Positions 1-6,854 of a stretch of DNA of 6,914 bases are shown here, piece after piece. Within the stretch, counting starts at the first letter, position 1, and every line of letters starts with the position of its first letter. The position numbers were made by a program, and so were the translations under genes. The notes beneath the pieces were generated by a model that saw only the letters and a program-made list of their open reading frames with translations, was not told where the DNA came from and made no database searches. The DNA comes from Kosmotogaceae bacterium UBA1373. Its GTDB lineage: Bacteria > Thermotogota > Thermotogae > Petrotogales > Kosmotogaceae. The DNA lies in the NCBI GenBank assembly GCA_002305955.1, contig DBRH01000048.1, positions 3,189 through 10,102 of the forward strand. Direction: 5' to 3'.

Positions 1-572
1 AGTTCTATGTCGCTTTCAATACCGTGGAAGATTTTGAGCTTTTCTTTTGCGTTTCTAGTGAGGTATTCGTCGAAAAGGTCCGGCTCCTGATAGGCCCTCA
101 GGTAGGTGGGGGTGGTGTACTCCTCGCTGCGGGTAGATAATACGATCGGCGAGATACACTTGAACAGCTCTTCGCCGTCGGAGAACTCCTGGGAAGTTGC
201 AAAGGCTCTCTCGATGAGCAGCGAATGATTCAGAACTCTTATCTCTCTGTTTAGCAGCAGGAAGTCCACAAGGTTCTGCATGAACTCCCTGACCGGCGAG
301 GAGATGTACAGGGTGCCTTCATTTTTGGTGAATACGATCAATTCGCCGTTGTCCCCGCCCCTGGTGTAGCCTCCTGGCTCGGGAATTATTCTCGAGAAGC
401 AGAAGAACTTGAAGCTCTTGTTTCCATCGACGAATCCTTTGTCGTGAAGCCACTTCGAATAATCGGGATTCGCCTGCTCTATCATCGAGTAAACCAGTCC
501 CGATAGCTGATAGAAGTGATCGCGTGGAATAGCTTTATTTTTTAAACCGCTGAAGTTAAGCTTGACTCTCAA
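1..572 (-). CDS. cas6: Cas6 CRISPR RNA endonuclease, N-terminal part (gene runs off the left edge)
   Basis: Cas6 cuts CRISPR precursor transcripts within the repeat to release crRNAs, mainly in type I and III systems, using a metal-independent mechanism. The 190 residues present show the family's N-terminal RAMP/ferredoxin-like half: a short basic strand, IPRDHFYQLSGLVYSMI (15-31), a WLHDKGF segment (41-47), KFFCFS (55-60), then a second half with LYISSPVREFM (88-98) and CISPIVLS (139-146). Compared from memory with Pyrococcus furiosus Cas6, Tyr28, His43 and Lys55 line up with its catalytic Tyr31, His46 and Lys52, so the enzyme is probably active. The C-terminal glycine-rich loop lies outside the window. 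The start is TTG at 572-570, six bases after GGAGG; the nearby ATG at about 586 is out of frame and soon stops. It begins 19 bases after the AAA+ gene, so it looks co-transcribed. The Cas6 assignment is strong; the CRISPR subtype cannot be told. Confidence 0.9.
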   Translation of the reverse strand, partial: MRVKLNFSGLKNKAIPRDHFYQLSGLVYSMIEQANPDYSKWLHDKGFVDGNKSFKFFCFSRIIPEPGGYTRGGDNGELIVFTKNEGTLYISSPVREFMQNLVDFLLLNREIRVLNHSLLIERAFATSQEFSDGEELFKCISPIVLSTRSEEYTTPTYLRAYQEPDLFDEYLTRNAKEKLKIFHGIESDIE

Positions 573-578
573 AGTAAA

Positions 579-583
579 CCTCC
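579..583 (-). promoter_or_regulatory. Shine-Dalgarno site setting the TTG start of cas6
   Basis: The minus strand reads GGAGG, followed by six bases and then TTG. No in-frame ATG or GTG lies near it, and the residues after this TTG match the beginning of Cas6 proteins, so the site decides the start. Confidence 0.8.
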
Positions 584-591
584 ATGATATT

Positions 592-2010
592 TTAGATAAC
601 CACGTCTTCCGAAAGGACGATGTCCCTTTCATCCATTTCGGCGTTCATAATCGAGGTTTTCAAGACACGTTCGAGTTCTCTGAAGTTGCCCGGATAGTCG
701 TGCGACTCGAGCTTTTCGATAGCCTTGAGACTTATACGCACAACCCCTGCGCTTTGTTCGATATTTTTCTTCTGCAGCAGGTAACTGATCATATACCTGA
801 AGTCTGACATCCTTTCTTTCAGGGCCGGTATCTTTATTTCGTAAGAAAAACGCTGATAAAGATCATTTCTGAAATTACCGCGCTTCGCTTCCAGTTGAAG
901 ATCCCTGTTGGTCGCCGCTATGAGCAGAAGGGGGATCTTCACCCCCCGTGGGTCGGAGTATCCGTCTATAATCACGCGCAAATCATCCAGATAAGTCAGA
1001 AGCTTCGCCTGGACGCTCGCCCCTATCTCGCCTATCTCGTCGAGGAACACGGCGCTTCCGGCCATCGAAACCATCTTGCCGACCCTGAACTTCGCACCGG
1101 TGAAAGCCCCTTCGAAGGTCCCGAACAGTTCATTCTCCAGAAGGTTCTCCGGTGTGTTGACCAGAGAGATTTTGGCGAATCTCTTCGAAAGATCAAATCC
1201 CAGTTCGCTTGCTATGTATTCCGCAAGCAGGGTCTTTCCGCATCCGGTAGGACCCGTAAGAAGTATCGTGACCGGCTTTCTGAAAGAGGGTTCCATTTTG
1301 GTTGAACACTTTTCTATTTCTTTCAACAGGTCGACGGCTTCTCTTGTGTTCTGTTTTTCGGATGTTTCGAGTTCGCGCAGCTTCTTCAAATTGCTCTCGA
1401 CTTTCCCGTAAAAATCTTTAAGGCATCCGGAATAAACACTTGTGGCTCTTATCACCTGCCTTGTCTTTACCATGGTCTCGTGGGTTGAAGTGTCTGCAAA
1501 AAGTGAGAGATAGTCGTCTTTCTCGTCGTCCACTTTTGAGACCTTCCAGTCTATGCTCTTGGAGAATTCGCTTTCCGGATAATATGACGCCAGCTTGTTT
1601 CGGATAACCCTCTTCATCACAGTCTCGAATCTGGCTATCTCCGCGTACTCCTGCTTCTCCCCGTAGAAACGGTCGACGGGGAAGACCCCGAAGGCTCCAC
1701 ACTCTTGCGCGTGTCTCACAACGTCCAGAGTGAGGCCATCCTTGAAGAACATACAGATGTTTTTCTCGTTTTCCATATCCCGGCAATTCGCTTCGTAATA
1801 GCCGCTTGAAATCAGAAGTATCCTCACAGTTTCTTTCGATCCTTCACCCTTTTCCGAAACCTCTGCATAACCGGCCTCAACGAATAGCTCTACTTTGTCT
1901 CTGAGGTCTGCCTTGTTCTGTATGAGGGACTCGAGAATGTTCTTCAGAGCCCCTGTATCTTCTTCCTTCAGCGATTTGCTTATAATGAAAAGCTCGACTT
2001 TTCCAGCCAA
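592..2010 (-). CDS. Sigma54-activator-type AAA+ ATPase lacking a DNA-binding domain
   Basis: This 472-residue protein has the AAA+ module of bacterial enhancer-binding proteins, which use ATP hydrolysis to remodel sigma54-RNA polymerase. Visible are Walker A GPTGCGKT (253-260), the L1-loop signature GAFTGA (301-306), Walker B VFLDE (321-325), sensor I AATNRD (365-370), arginine fingers Arg381 and Arg387 in FRNDLYQR, and sensor II YPGNFREL (439-446). All catalytic elements look intact. The chain ends about 26 residues after sensor II, so the usual Fis-type helix-turn-helix is absent. Residues 1 to about 190 form an unrecognised alpha/beta domain, perhaps a sensor, followed by a charged helical stretch (about 195-240). 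RtcR is a known precedent for a CARF-type sensor on such an ATPase, but I cannot show CARF here. I chose TTG at 2010-2008 because GAGGTGA lies five bases upstream. A GTG at 2019, overlapping the previous gene by four bases, would add three residues but has no good site. Confidence 0.93.
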   Translation of the reverse strand: MAGKVELFIISKSLKEEDTGALKNILESLIQNKADLRDKVELFVEAGYAEVSEKGEGSKETVRILLISSGYYEANCRDMENEKNICMFFKDGLTLDVVRHAQECGAFGVFPVDRFYGEKQEYAEIARFETVMKRVIRNKLASYYPESEFSKSIDWKVSKVDDEKDDYLSLFADTSTHETMVKTRQVIRATSVYSGCLKDFYGKVESNLKKLRELETSEKQNTREAVDLLKEIEKCSTKMEPSFRKPVTILLTGPTGCGKTLLAEYIASELGFDLSKRFAKISLVNTPENLLENELFGTFEGAFTGAKFRVGKMVSMAGSAVFLDEIGEIGASVQAKLLTYLDDLRVIIDGYSDPRGVKIPLLLIAATNRDLQLEAKRGNFRNDLYQRFSYEIKIPALKERMSDFRYMISYLLQKKNIEQSAGVVRISLKAIEKLESHDYPGNFRELERVLKTSIMNAEMDERDIVLSEDVVI

Positions 2011-2015
2011 AAGAA

Positions 2016-2022
2016 TCACCTC
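2016..2022 (-). promoter_or_regulatory. Shine-Dalgarno site favouring the TTG start of the AAA+ gene
   Basis: GAGGTGA on the minus strand is a seven-base match to the usual anti-Shine-Dalgarno sequence and lies five bases before TTG at 2010. It overlaps the alternative GTG at 2019 and the stop codon of the preceding gene, so it supports TTG and suggests translational coupling. Confidence 0.65.
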
Positions 2023-2918
2023 AATCGTTCAAAGAGTCCCATAAACCCTTCGCTTTTCTCCAGAAGATTGTAGAAAGATTCAATGGTTCCGCATTCGTCG
2101 GGGAAGCCCTCGGAAAAGATGCGCGAGTTGATTTCGATAGCCCTTTCTATGATGCGTTTAATACCTGCCGATAAATATATGTTCCCATCGGTATTTGAAG
2201 CTATCTCTTTTAGCTTTTCTTTCAAATCTTCACCTTTATTCTGATCGCCCAGGGCTATCCTCAACATGATAAAGGCGAGCCCGGGATAATAAGTCTTTCC
2301 CGGCCTTCCGGGTAGGGTGAAGCAGTTGAAACGTATGTAATCGCCTTTGTGGCTCTTCAACATGTATTTTAAATGGGTCCGGTTGGTTTCTTCCTTGCGT
2401 TTTTTCCCCGCCAGAGTATGGGCGGCGAAACCCTCGTACAGACTCTCGATCGAAGGTTCTTCGAACCGGTAAAAACCGTTCAGATAGTTTTCCAAGACCG
2501 TCGCCACTCTCTTCACGTATTCTCCAAAGAGCGCCATTCTTTTTTCTTTGTCTTTCGGATGCAACTCGTACGAGAAATTCTTGCGGTATCTTCTGAGACA
2601 GTAGAAACGGCTGCCCCTGACTATTTCGATCAAGACCCTTTTTTGAGCTATGTATTGATTGTCATCAGGCTCGAAAGTAAAGAGTTCCGCATCCTCGTCG
2701 GATGTCATCGGATCGGAAAGGGCCGTCTCTTCGTCGTTTGTCTCCGCCTCTTCAACAGAATCCTCGTCCACCGGATCGATGAGTTCTTCTTCTTCCGAAG
2801 TTTCCACCGGATAATCGCTGAGACTTCTCAATCTGGAGCGATCTTCTCTTTTGCCTTTTTCTTTTGCTTTTTCCTGTGTTTGAATAGTCTGCTTCTCTTT
2901 TCTTTTTTCAAGGCTCAC
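2016..2918 (-). CDS. Unrecognised 300-residue protein between polymerase and AAA+ genes, charge-segmented N-terminus
   Basis: I do not recognise a family. The N-terminus is strikingly segmented: residues 1-30 are rich in Lys, Arg, Glu and Gln, residues 38-87 are almost purely acidic and polar (for example SEEEELIDPVDED at 41-53), and residues 90-300 look like a mostly helical globular domain. Features of that domain include a basic aromatic patch around RFYCLRRYRKNF (104-115), a KKRKEETNRTHLKYM stretch (172-186) and TLPGRPGKTYYPG (201-213). No signal peptide, membrane segment, zinc cluster or nucleotide-binding motif is visible, so it is probably cytoplasmic. GTG at 2918 is the start, four bases after GAGGTGA, and it overlaps the polymerase stop codon by four bases (GTGA). 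This tight coupling suggests a partner of the polymerase. A sigma-like or nucleic-acid-binding accessory role, or a divergent small CRISPR subunit, are guesses that the sequence does not decide. Confidence 0.85.
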   Translation of the reverse strand: MSLEKRKEKQTIQTQEKAKEKGKREDRSRLRSLSDYPVETSEEEELIDPVDEDSVEEAETNDEETALSDPMTSDEDAELFTFEPDDNQYIAQKRVLIEIVRGSRFYCLRRYRKNFSYELHPKDKEKRMALFGEYVKRVATVLENYLNGFYRFEEPSIESLYEGFAAHTLAGKKRKEETNRTHLKYMLKSHKGDYIRFNCFTLPGRPGKTYYPGLAFIMLRIALGDQNKGEDLKEKLKEIASNTDGNIYLSAGIKRIIERAIEINSRIFSEGFPDECGTIESFYNLLEKSEGFMGLFERLR

Positions 2919-5900
2919 ATCTTCACCTCACCCGGTAACAATGCGTATATGGCCTTTGGAGAGCTTTCGGCGATCACCCTGCCTTCGAGAGGTTCTATCC
3001 CGTCCCTCCCCCGCTCAAAGGAAAGCGCCGAGAAAAAGCCTCGCTCCAGGCTCGAAAGGTATTCCTTGACGCCGGACTCGTTCTTGAGCGACAGATCTTT
3101 CATGCGCCTGAACAGTATCTCGAAGTATATCGAGCTGACGTCTATGCTCGCCAAAAGAGGTGTTTCTTTTTGGCCTTTCTTCTGTTCCTTACTCATAATA
3201 CCTTCTACGGAGCTTTCCGCCAGCCTCTCTATGTATTCCACATAGTTGTCCTCTTCAATTCTGAAGAATTCTGACGATACACTTTGCATTGTGAACCCGC
3301 TCGAACCGGTCTGGAAAGTCTTCATGGAAAGCTGCGTGCCGCGCTCGCCTATCGTATGTCCGGCCAGCACGCCTATATAATCTCCAGTCGTACGCTCGCG
3401 CATCGAGGATAACTCCAACCCGCAGCATTTGGAGCAAAGGCCGTTGACCGTCTCGCATGTAACGGGACTCCTGACGATAAGATCGCAATCCTTGAATTCT
3501 TTAAGATCATCCCTGGTAACGAGTCTCCAGTCTTCATCTCCCGGTCTTTTCACGTACCTCCCCAGTATGAAGCGGGAGAGATCCACTTCGCTCTTCTCGA
3601 AAACTTCAAAATCTGCCCGGTCAATTCTAATACCGTCTCCCGTTTCACAATCGATTTCGGTTATGCGCAGAGGATAAAGAAACTCCACCAGCTTACGGGT
3701 GAAGTAACCGGCCTGGGCGACGTGAAGCTTTTTGTCCATCAGTCCGGCCCTCGATCGACTCGCGATAGTCCGCTCAGGGTCCAAGTCTCCCGGTCTGACT
3801 ATGTACTCATCGTTCGACAAACCCTTCGCAAACTTCGGTATCTCCTCAAAATTCTTTTCCTTTCCCCGGCTGCCCGATTCCTTTATTTTCTTGGCGTTAC
3901 CTGAAAGCGTCGCGAGCTCGGCGAAAGATATGCTCAATGTCGAATCCATCGACGCATCCAGAGTTTCTTTCTGCCACTTCAAGAGTTCGGCGGGCAAATT
4001 TTTCGCTTTCCGAACGATATTGAGGACTTCATTTTTGACTTCGGACTTTTTCAAACCCGACCGGACATACTCTCCGTACACGAGGTCCTGATCGATGGAG
4101 TACACCAGTTCGCCGTTGCCTACTCTGTACGGAGAGAAGGAAGGGAGCATTCTCTTAAGCTCTTCTCCGGTATACTCGCCCTGATCTATCGGCAAATAAA
4201 CGGCCATGGTATCTCCATCGAAATCGGCCCCAAACCCCTCACAAAGCATTATAGGCAGGCCGATGGTTCTGTGCTCCCAGAACAAAGGCTTTGCCGCGCT
4301 GATACTGTGTTTGTGCAGCGAAGGCTGGCGGTTCAAAAGCACCACGAGCCCCTTCTCTCTGGCCAGATCGGTCGCCCTGGCGGCCGCGGCGGGGCGGTTT
4401 GAAGGATCGACATTCAGTTCTTTCAGCTCCTTCAGCCACTCCAGGGCCATTTCCAGGGGCAGATAAACGTGGTCGATATCTATATCCGTGACGGGTGTTA
4501 TAGTTGCCCTGGCCGAGTAATGAATTCTCCTGCCGAGCATATACTTTCGCAAATAACCGTTCTTCGTGAGCAAGTATTTCTTCTCGAGCTTTTTTTTGGC
4601 GGAACCCGGGTTTTTTTCTTTTTTGGAGGGTCGAATTCCACGCAGGAATTTCTTTCTGGCAGCGATTTTTTTCTCTTTCTCGTTGCCCGAACAATTCTCT
4701 TTTACATCTATTTCTTTGGGTTTCTGGAAGCGTATGGAACACGGCTCTGCTATCGTTTGGGGATCTACATCTTTATAAGTGTTTACCAGCGCCCTGAATG
4801 TCCAGAAATAATCCTCTTTGAAATTCGAGGGATCTTCGGTGTTCGTAATCGAAAGGGCGTTTATCGTGTTTATAGTATTATGATCGAAGAGAGTCCAGAA
4901 TTCCATCTCTCCGATCCGCTGACCACCGTCTCTGCGCTTGCCTTTCACCGGTTGGCCCGTGATAGGAGAAACCTGAGCTTCGCTGACAACATGAAGCTTA
5001 TCCCGCACACAATGGTCGAGTCTTACAAAGTACTGGTAACCCACGGTAGCTTTGAAGGATTTTCCGTCCGGAAAACTGAGAAAAAGCTGCGGCTGATTTT
5101 CTTTGAGCTTTTCGGCGATATCCAGAGGTTTAAAAGGTTCATCGACATACTCACCTTCCAGCGATTTTTGCGTTTCCAGGAGCTGCCCCAGGTTCATTCT
5201 GGTTATGACCCCGAAAGGGCTCAAAATAAGGTCTAGAGGTCTTCTCTGTCCCTTCAGTTCTACGGAAGGCATTTCACTGTCCGGCAGGATCTTCGATATC
5301 GTTCCCTTGTTGCCGTGTCGCCCGGTGATTTTATCGCCAACCTCCAGAGGCTTCCTGGTACCGACTTTCACTGTTACTTCGACCATGCCTGTATCGGAGA
5401 GATCTTTTTCCTTCATATCCTTCTTTATAATCTTGTGAAACCTTCTCAGTCTTATCTGATCGGTGCTCGCGTTCGACTGGATCACTCCGGGATAGAGAGA
5501 GCTATAACACTCGGCGCTGTAAGAGCCTTTTATCTTCGACCAGCCTTCCTCTCTTTTCTGAAATACCTCTCTTTTGAAGAGCCAGTCTCCCTTTCCAACT
5601 TCGCTTCCAGACGACCTGAAAGCGTATTCCACTTTTATTCCGGCCTTTTCGCTCTCGATGACGACTTTCGATTTACCCGCTACTTTGACCTTGCTGTCGG
5701 GCGTCACGGGAACGAAATCCTGGAAAGTCATGGATCTGACCTCGTCTATCGCCATCTTTTCGGCAAAGCTTTCAGAGCAGACGATACCGTCCTCGAAGTT
5801 CAGTCCCCAGTACAGCGCATAACCGACGAGGGCGTTGACGCCTATGTTCATGTCGATCTCGTCGTACACGGGAGTAGTTATCAAGGGTTTTTCACTACCG

Positions 5901-6805
5901 ACTACCCTGACCGCTTGCTTGAGGTTCTTCCCGCCCATCGTGACTCTGGTGCCGTCCGAATACATGATGAAAGGAACCATCCTTGTAGAAGGGCTGAAAT
6001 TGCCTTCCTTACCATCTTTCGACTCGATTATCTCGAGTTTTTCGGCATCGTAGGAGGCACCGCTGGCCATAAACAGTGTCATTCCGATCTGCTCCGACTC
6101 GGGTGTTTCGAGAAGATCGAGCTTCCCGATATGCGATGAATGGGGACGCCTCATGGATTCCGGCACACGATCTCCCGGGACAACCACCTTTCTCAGGTCG
6201 GATACCTTGAGCAAATCGTTGGAGTCTTGTAGTTCAAACAAAACCGGAACTTTTATCCAGATGAATTTGCCGTGACTATCTTCACCCTTCCGATCGCTTA
6301 TTTTGTTTTCATCGCTTCTCCCTGAAGGCTCCAGCCGGTGGTACTTCACACCGGATTTCTGTCTATTGAATATGCATTCGGCGGCGTCTTTTACTTTTTC
6401 TATATCCCCCGATTCCCCGTTTTTGGAAAGGTATCTCAGTACATCGGCCATTTTCAAAGCCAGAGAGAGAAAATACCCGGGAATAGCCAAATGCTTTTCC
6501 AGATCGAGTTCACTCAGCTTTTCCTCTCTCGACTTTCTCACAAGAACCAGAGGCGAGGAGTATTTATTTTCATCCATGTAATATACTCCCCTCGAATCCG
6601 GCTCGAGACATTTGAAGCGAATCTCCTCGTGTCTTCCATTGTATTTGAAAAAAAAGCGGACCAGAGAAGAACGCTCCGGTTCTACCAGCCGTTCAATCAC
6701 TTCAAGATTCGGACGATACTTATCGAAGAGAGTGGGGTAACGGTCTTTCAGAAAGCTACCGATTCCTTTGAAAATTTCCTCCAGCGAGAAACTAAGAGTA
6801 TTCAT
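2915..6805 (-). CDS. Single-chain two-barrel RNA polymerase (fused, reduced beta and beta-prime)
   Basis: This is a DNA-dependent RNA polymerase-type catalytic chain of 1296 residues with beta then beta-prime parts. Beta motifs are SSHIGKLDLLETPE (223-236), NFED (336-339), GDKITGRHGNKG (490-501, Lys492 and Lys500), GVITRMNLGQLLE (532-544, Arg536) and GGQRIGEME (627-635). A Lys-rich linker (about 690-745) follows. Beta-prime motifs are LGRRIHYSARATIT (757-770), NRQPSLHK (825-832), the magnesium site DFDGD (Asp861, 863, 865), SGSRG (977-981), a bridge helix (about 1013-1045), zinc cysteines 1053, 1117, 1124 and 1127, and the trigger loop (1151-1175). The catalytic core is intact, but the usual Asn before ADFDGD is Gly859 and the trigger-loop Arg and His are Lys1162 and Gln1165. 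Cellular beta plus beta-prime is more than twice as long. The lobe, rifampicin pocket, N-terminal zinc ribbon and clamp helices are not recognisable. ATG at 6805 follows GGAGG by eight bases. Other known compact two-barrel enzymes include phage YonO types; this one is much closer to cellular sequences. It is the first gene of the operon. Confidence 0.95.
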   Translation of the reverse strand: MNTLSFSLEEIFKGIGSFLKDRYPTLFDKYRPNLEVIERLVEPERSSLVRFFFKYNGRHEEIRFKCLEPDSRGVYYMDENKYSSPLVLVRKSREEKLSELDLEKHLAIPGYFLSLALKMADVLRYLSKNGESGDIEKVKDAAECIFNRQKSGVKYHRLEPSGRSDENKISDRKGEDSHGKFIWIKVPVLFELQDSNDLLKVSDLRKVVVPGDRVPESMRRPHSSHIGKLDLLETPESEQIGMTLFMASGASYDAEKLEIIESKDGKEGNFSPSTRMVPFIMYSDGTRVTMGGKNLKQAVRVVGSEKPLITTPVYDEIDMNIGVNALVGYALYWGLNFEDGIVCSESFAEKMAIDEVRSMTFQDFVPVTPDSKVKVAGKSKVVIESEKAGIKVEYAFRSSGSEVGKGDWLFKREVFQKREEGWSKIKGSYSAECYSSLYPGVIQSNASTDQIRLRRFHKIIKKDMKEKDLSDTGMVEVTVKVGTRKPLEVGDKITGRHGNKGTISKILPDSEMPSVELKGQRRPLDLILSPFGVITRMNLGQLLETQKSLEGEYVDEPFKPLDIAEKLKENQPQLFLSFPDGKSFKATVGYQYFVRLDHCVRDKLHVVSEAQVSPITGQPVKGKRRDGGQRIGEMEFWTLFDHNTINTINALSITNTEDPSNFKEDYFWTFRALVNTYKDVDPQTIAEPCSIRFQKPKEIDVKENCSGNEKEKKIAARKKFLRGIRPSKKEKNPGSAKKKLEKKYLLTKNGYLRKYMLGRRIHYSARATITPVTDIDIDHVYLPLEMALEWLKELKELNVDPSNRPAAAARATDLAREKGLVVLLNRQPSLHKHSISAAKPLFWEHRTIGLPIMLCEGFGADFDGDTMAVYLPIDQGEYTGEELKRMLPSFSPYRVGNGELVYSIDQDLVYGEYVRSGLKKSEVKNEVLNIVRKAKNLPAELLKWQKETLDASMDSTLSISFAELATLSGNAKKIKESGSRGKEKNFEEIPKFAKGLSNDEYIVRPGDLDPERTIASRSRAGLMDKKLHVAQAGYFTRKLVEFLYPLRITEIDCETGDGIRIDRADFEVFEKSEVDLSRFILGRYVKRPGDEDWRLVTRDDLKEFKDCDLIVRSPVTCETVNGLCSKCCGLELSSMRERTTGDYIGVLAGHTIGERGTQLSMKTFQTGSSGFTMQSVSSEFFRIEEDNYVEYIERLAESSVEGIMSKEQKKGQKETPLLASIDVSSIYFEILFRRMKDLSLKNESGVKEYLSSLERGFFSALSFERGRDGIEPLEGRVIAESSPKAIYALLPGEVKM
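2923..2929 (-). promoter_or_regulatory. Shine-Dalgarno site for the GTG start of the 300-residue protein
   Basis: GAGGTGA on the minus strand lies four bases before GTG at 2918 and sits inside the last codons of the polymerase gene. The same seven-base site precedes the next gene. It fixes the GTG as start; an ATG two bases upstream is followed at once by TGA. Confidence 0.75.
4589..4624 (-). other. A-rich tracts with two slippery heptamers in the beta/beta-prime linker
   Basis: On the coding strand the linker holds runs of six, seven and eight A (4619-4624, 4611-4617, 4590-4597). In the gene's frame these include A AAA AAC (4616-4610) and A AAA AAG (4595-4589), both of the form known from programmed -1 frameshifting; the second is the dnaX heptamer. 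The frame entered by -1 slippage stays open to 4239, adding about 116 unrelated residues; the other frame stops within about 35 codons. They may simply be lysine codons of a flexible linker; function is unproven. Confidence 0.35.
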
Positions 6806-6813
6806 TGCGCAAA

Positions 6814-6818
6814 CCTCC
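6814..6818 (-). promoter_or_regulatory. Shine-Dalgarno site for the polymerase gene
   Basis: GGAGG on the minus strand, with eight bases to ATG at 6805. No other in-frame start with a comparable site was seen. Confidence 0.75.
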
Positions 6819-6854
6819 GACTAATCAACTGCTTAATCCGTTCCCGGTAACACA

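Noticed and set aside
2011..2019. GTG start at 2019 for the AAA+ protein, overlapping the previous stop
   Set aside because: The overlap is attractive, but the GAGGTGA site overlaps this GTG and is correctly spaced for TTG at 2010. The difference is only three residues, so either start remains possible.
2373..3245. Long plus-strand open frame opposite the 300-residue protein and polymerase C-terminus
   Set aside because: Phe/Ser/Arg-rich translation typical of an antisense shadow of Lys/Glu-rich genes; it lies opposite well-supported coding sequence.
4239..4742. A 167-codon open frame inside the polymerase gene in the -1 frame
   Set aside because: Its product is low-complexity Arg/Gly/Gln-rich with no recognisable domain and overlaps the conserved DFDGD-side coding sequence. 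It matters only as the frame entered by possible slippage.
4469..6139. Plus-strand open frames (4469-5236 and 5315-6139) opposite the polymerase gene
   Set aside because: They lie antisense to conserved beta motifs and show no domain or protein-like composition.
2915..6805. Housekeeping rpoB-rpoC fusion as in Helicobacter
   Set aside because: It is less than half the expected length, lacks recognisable lobes, zinc ribbon and clamp helices, has altered active-site residues, and sits beside cas6 rather than ribosomal protein genes.
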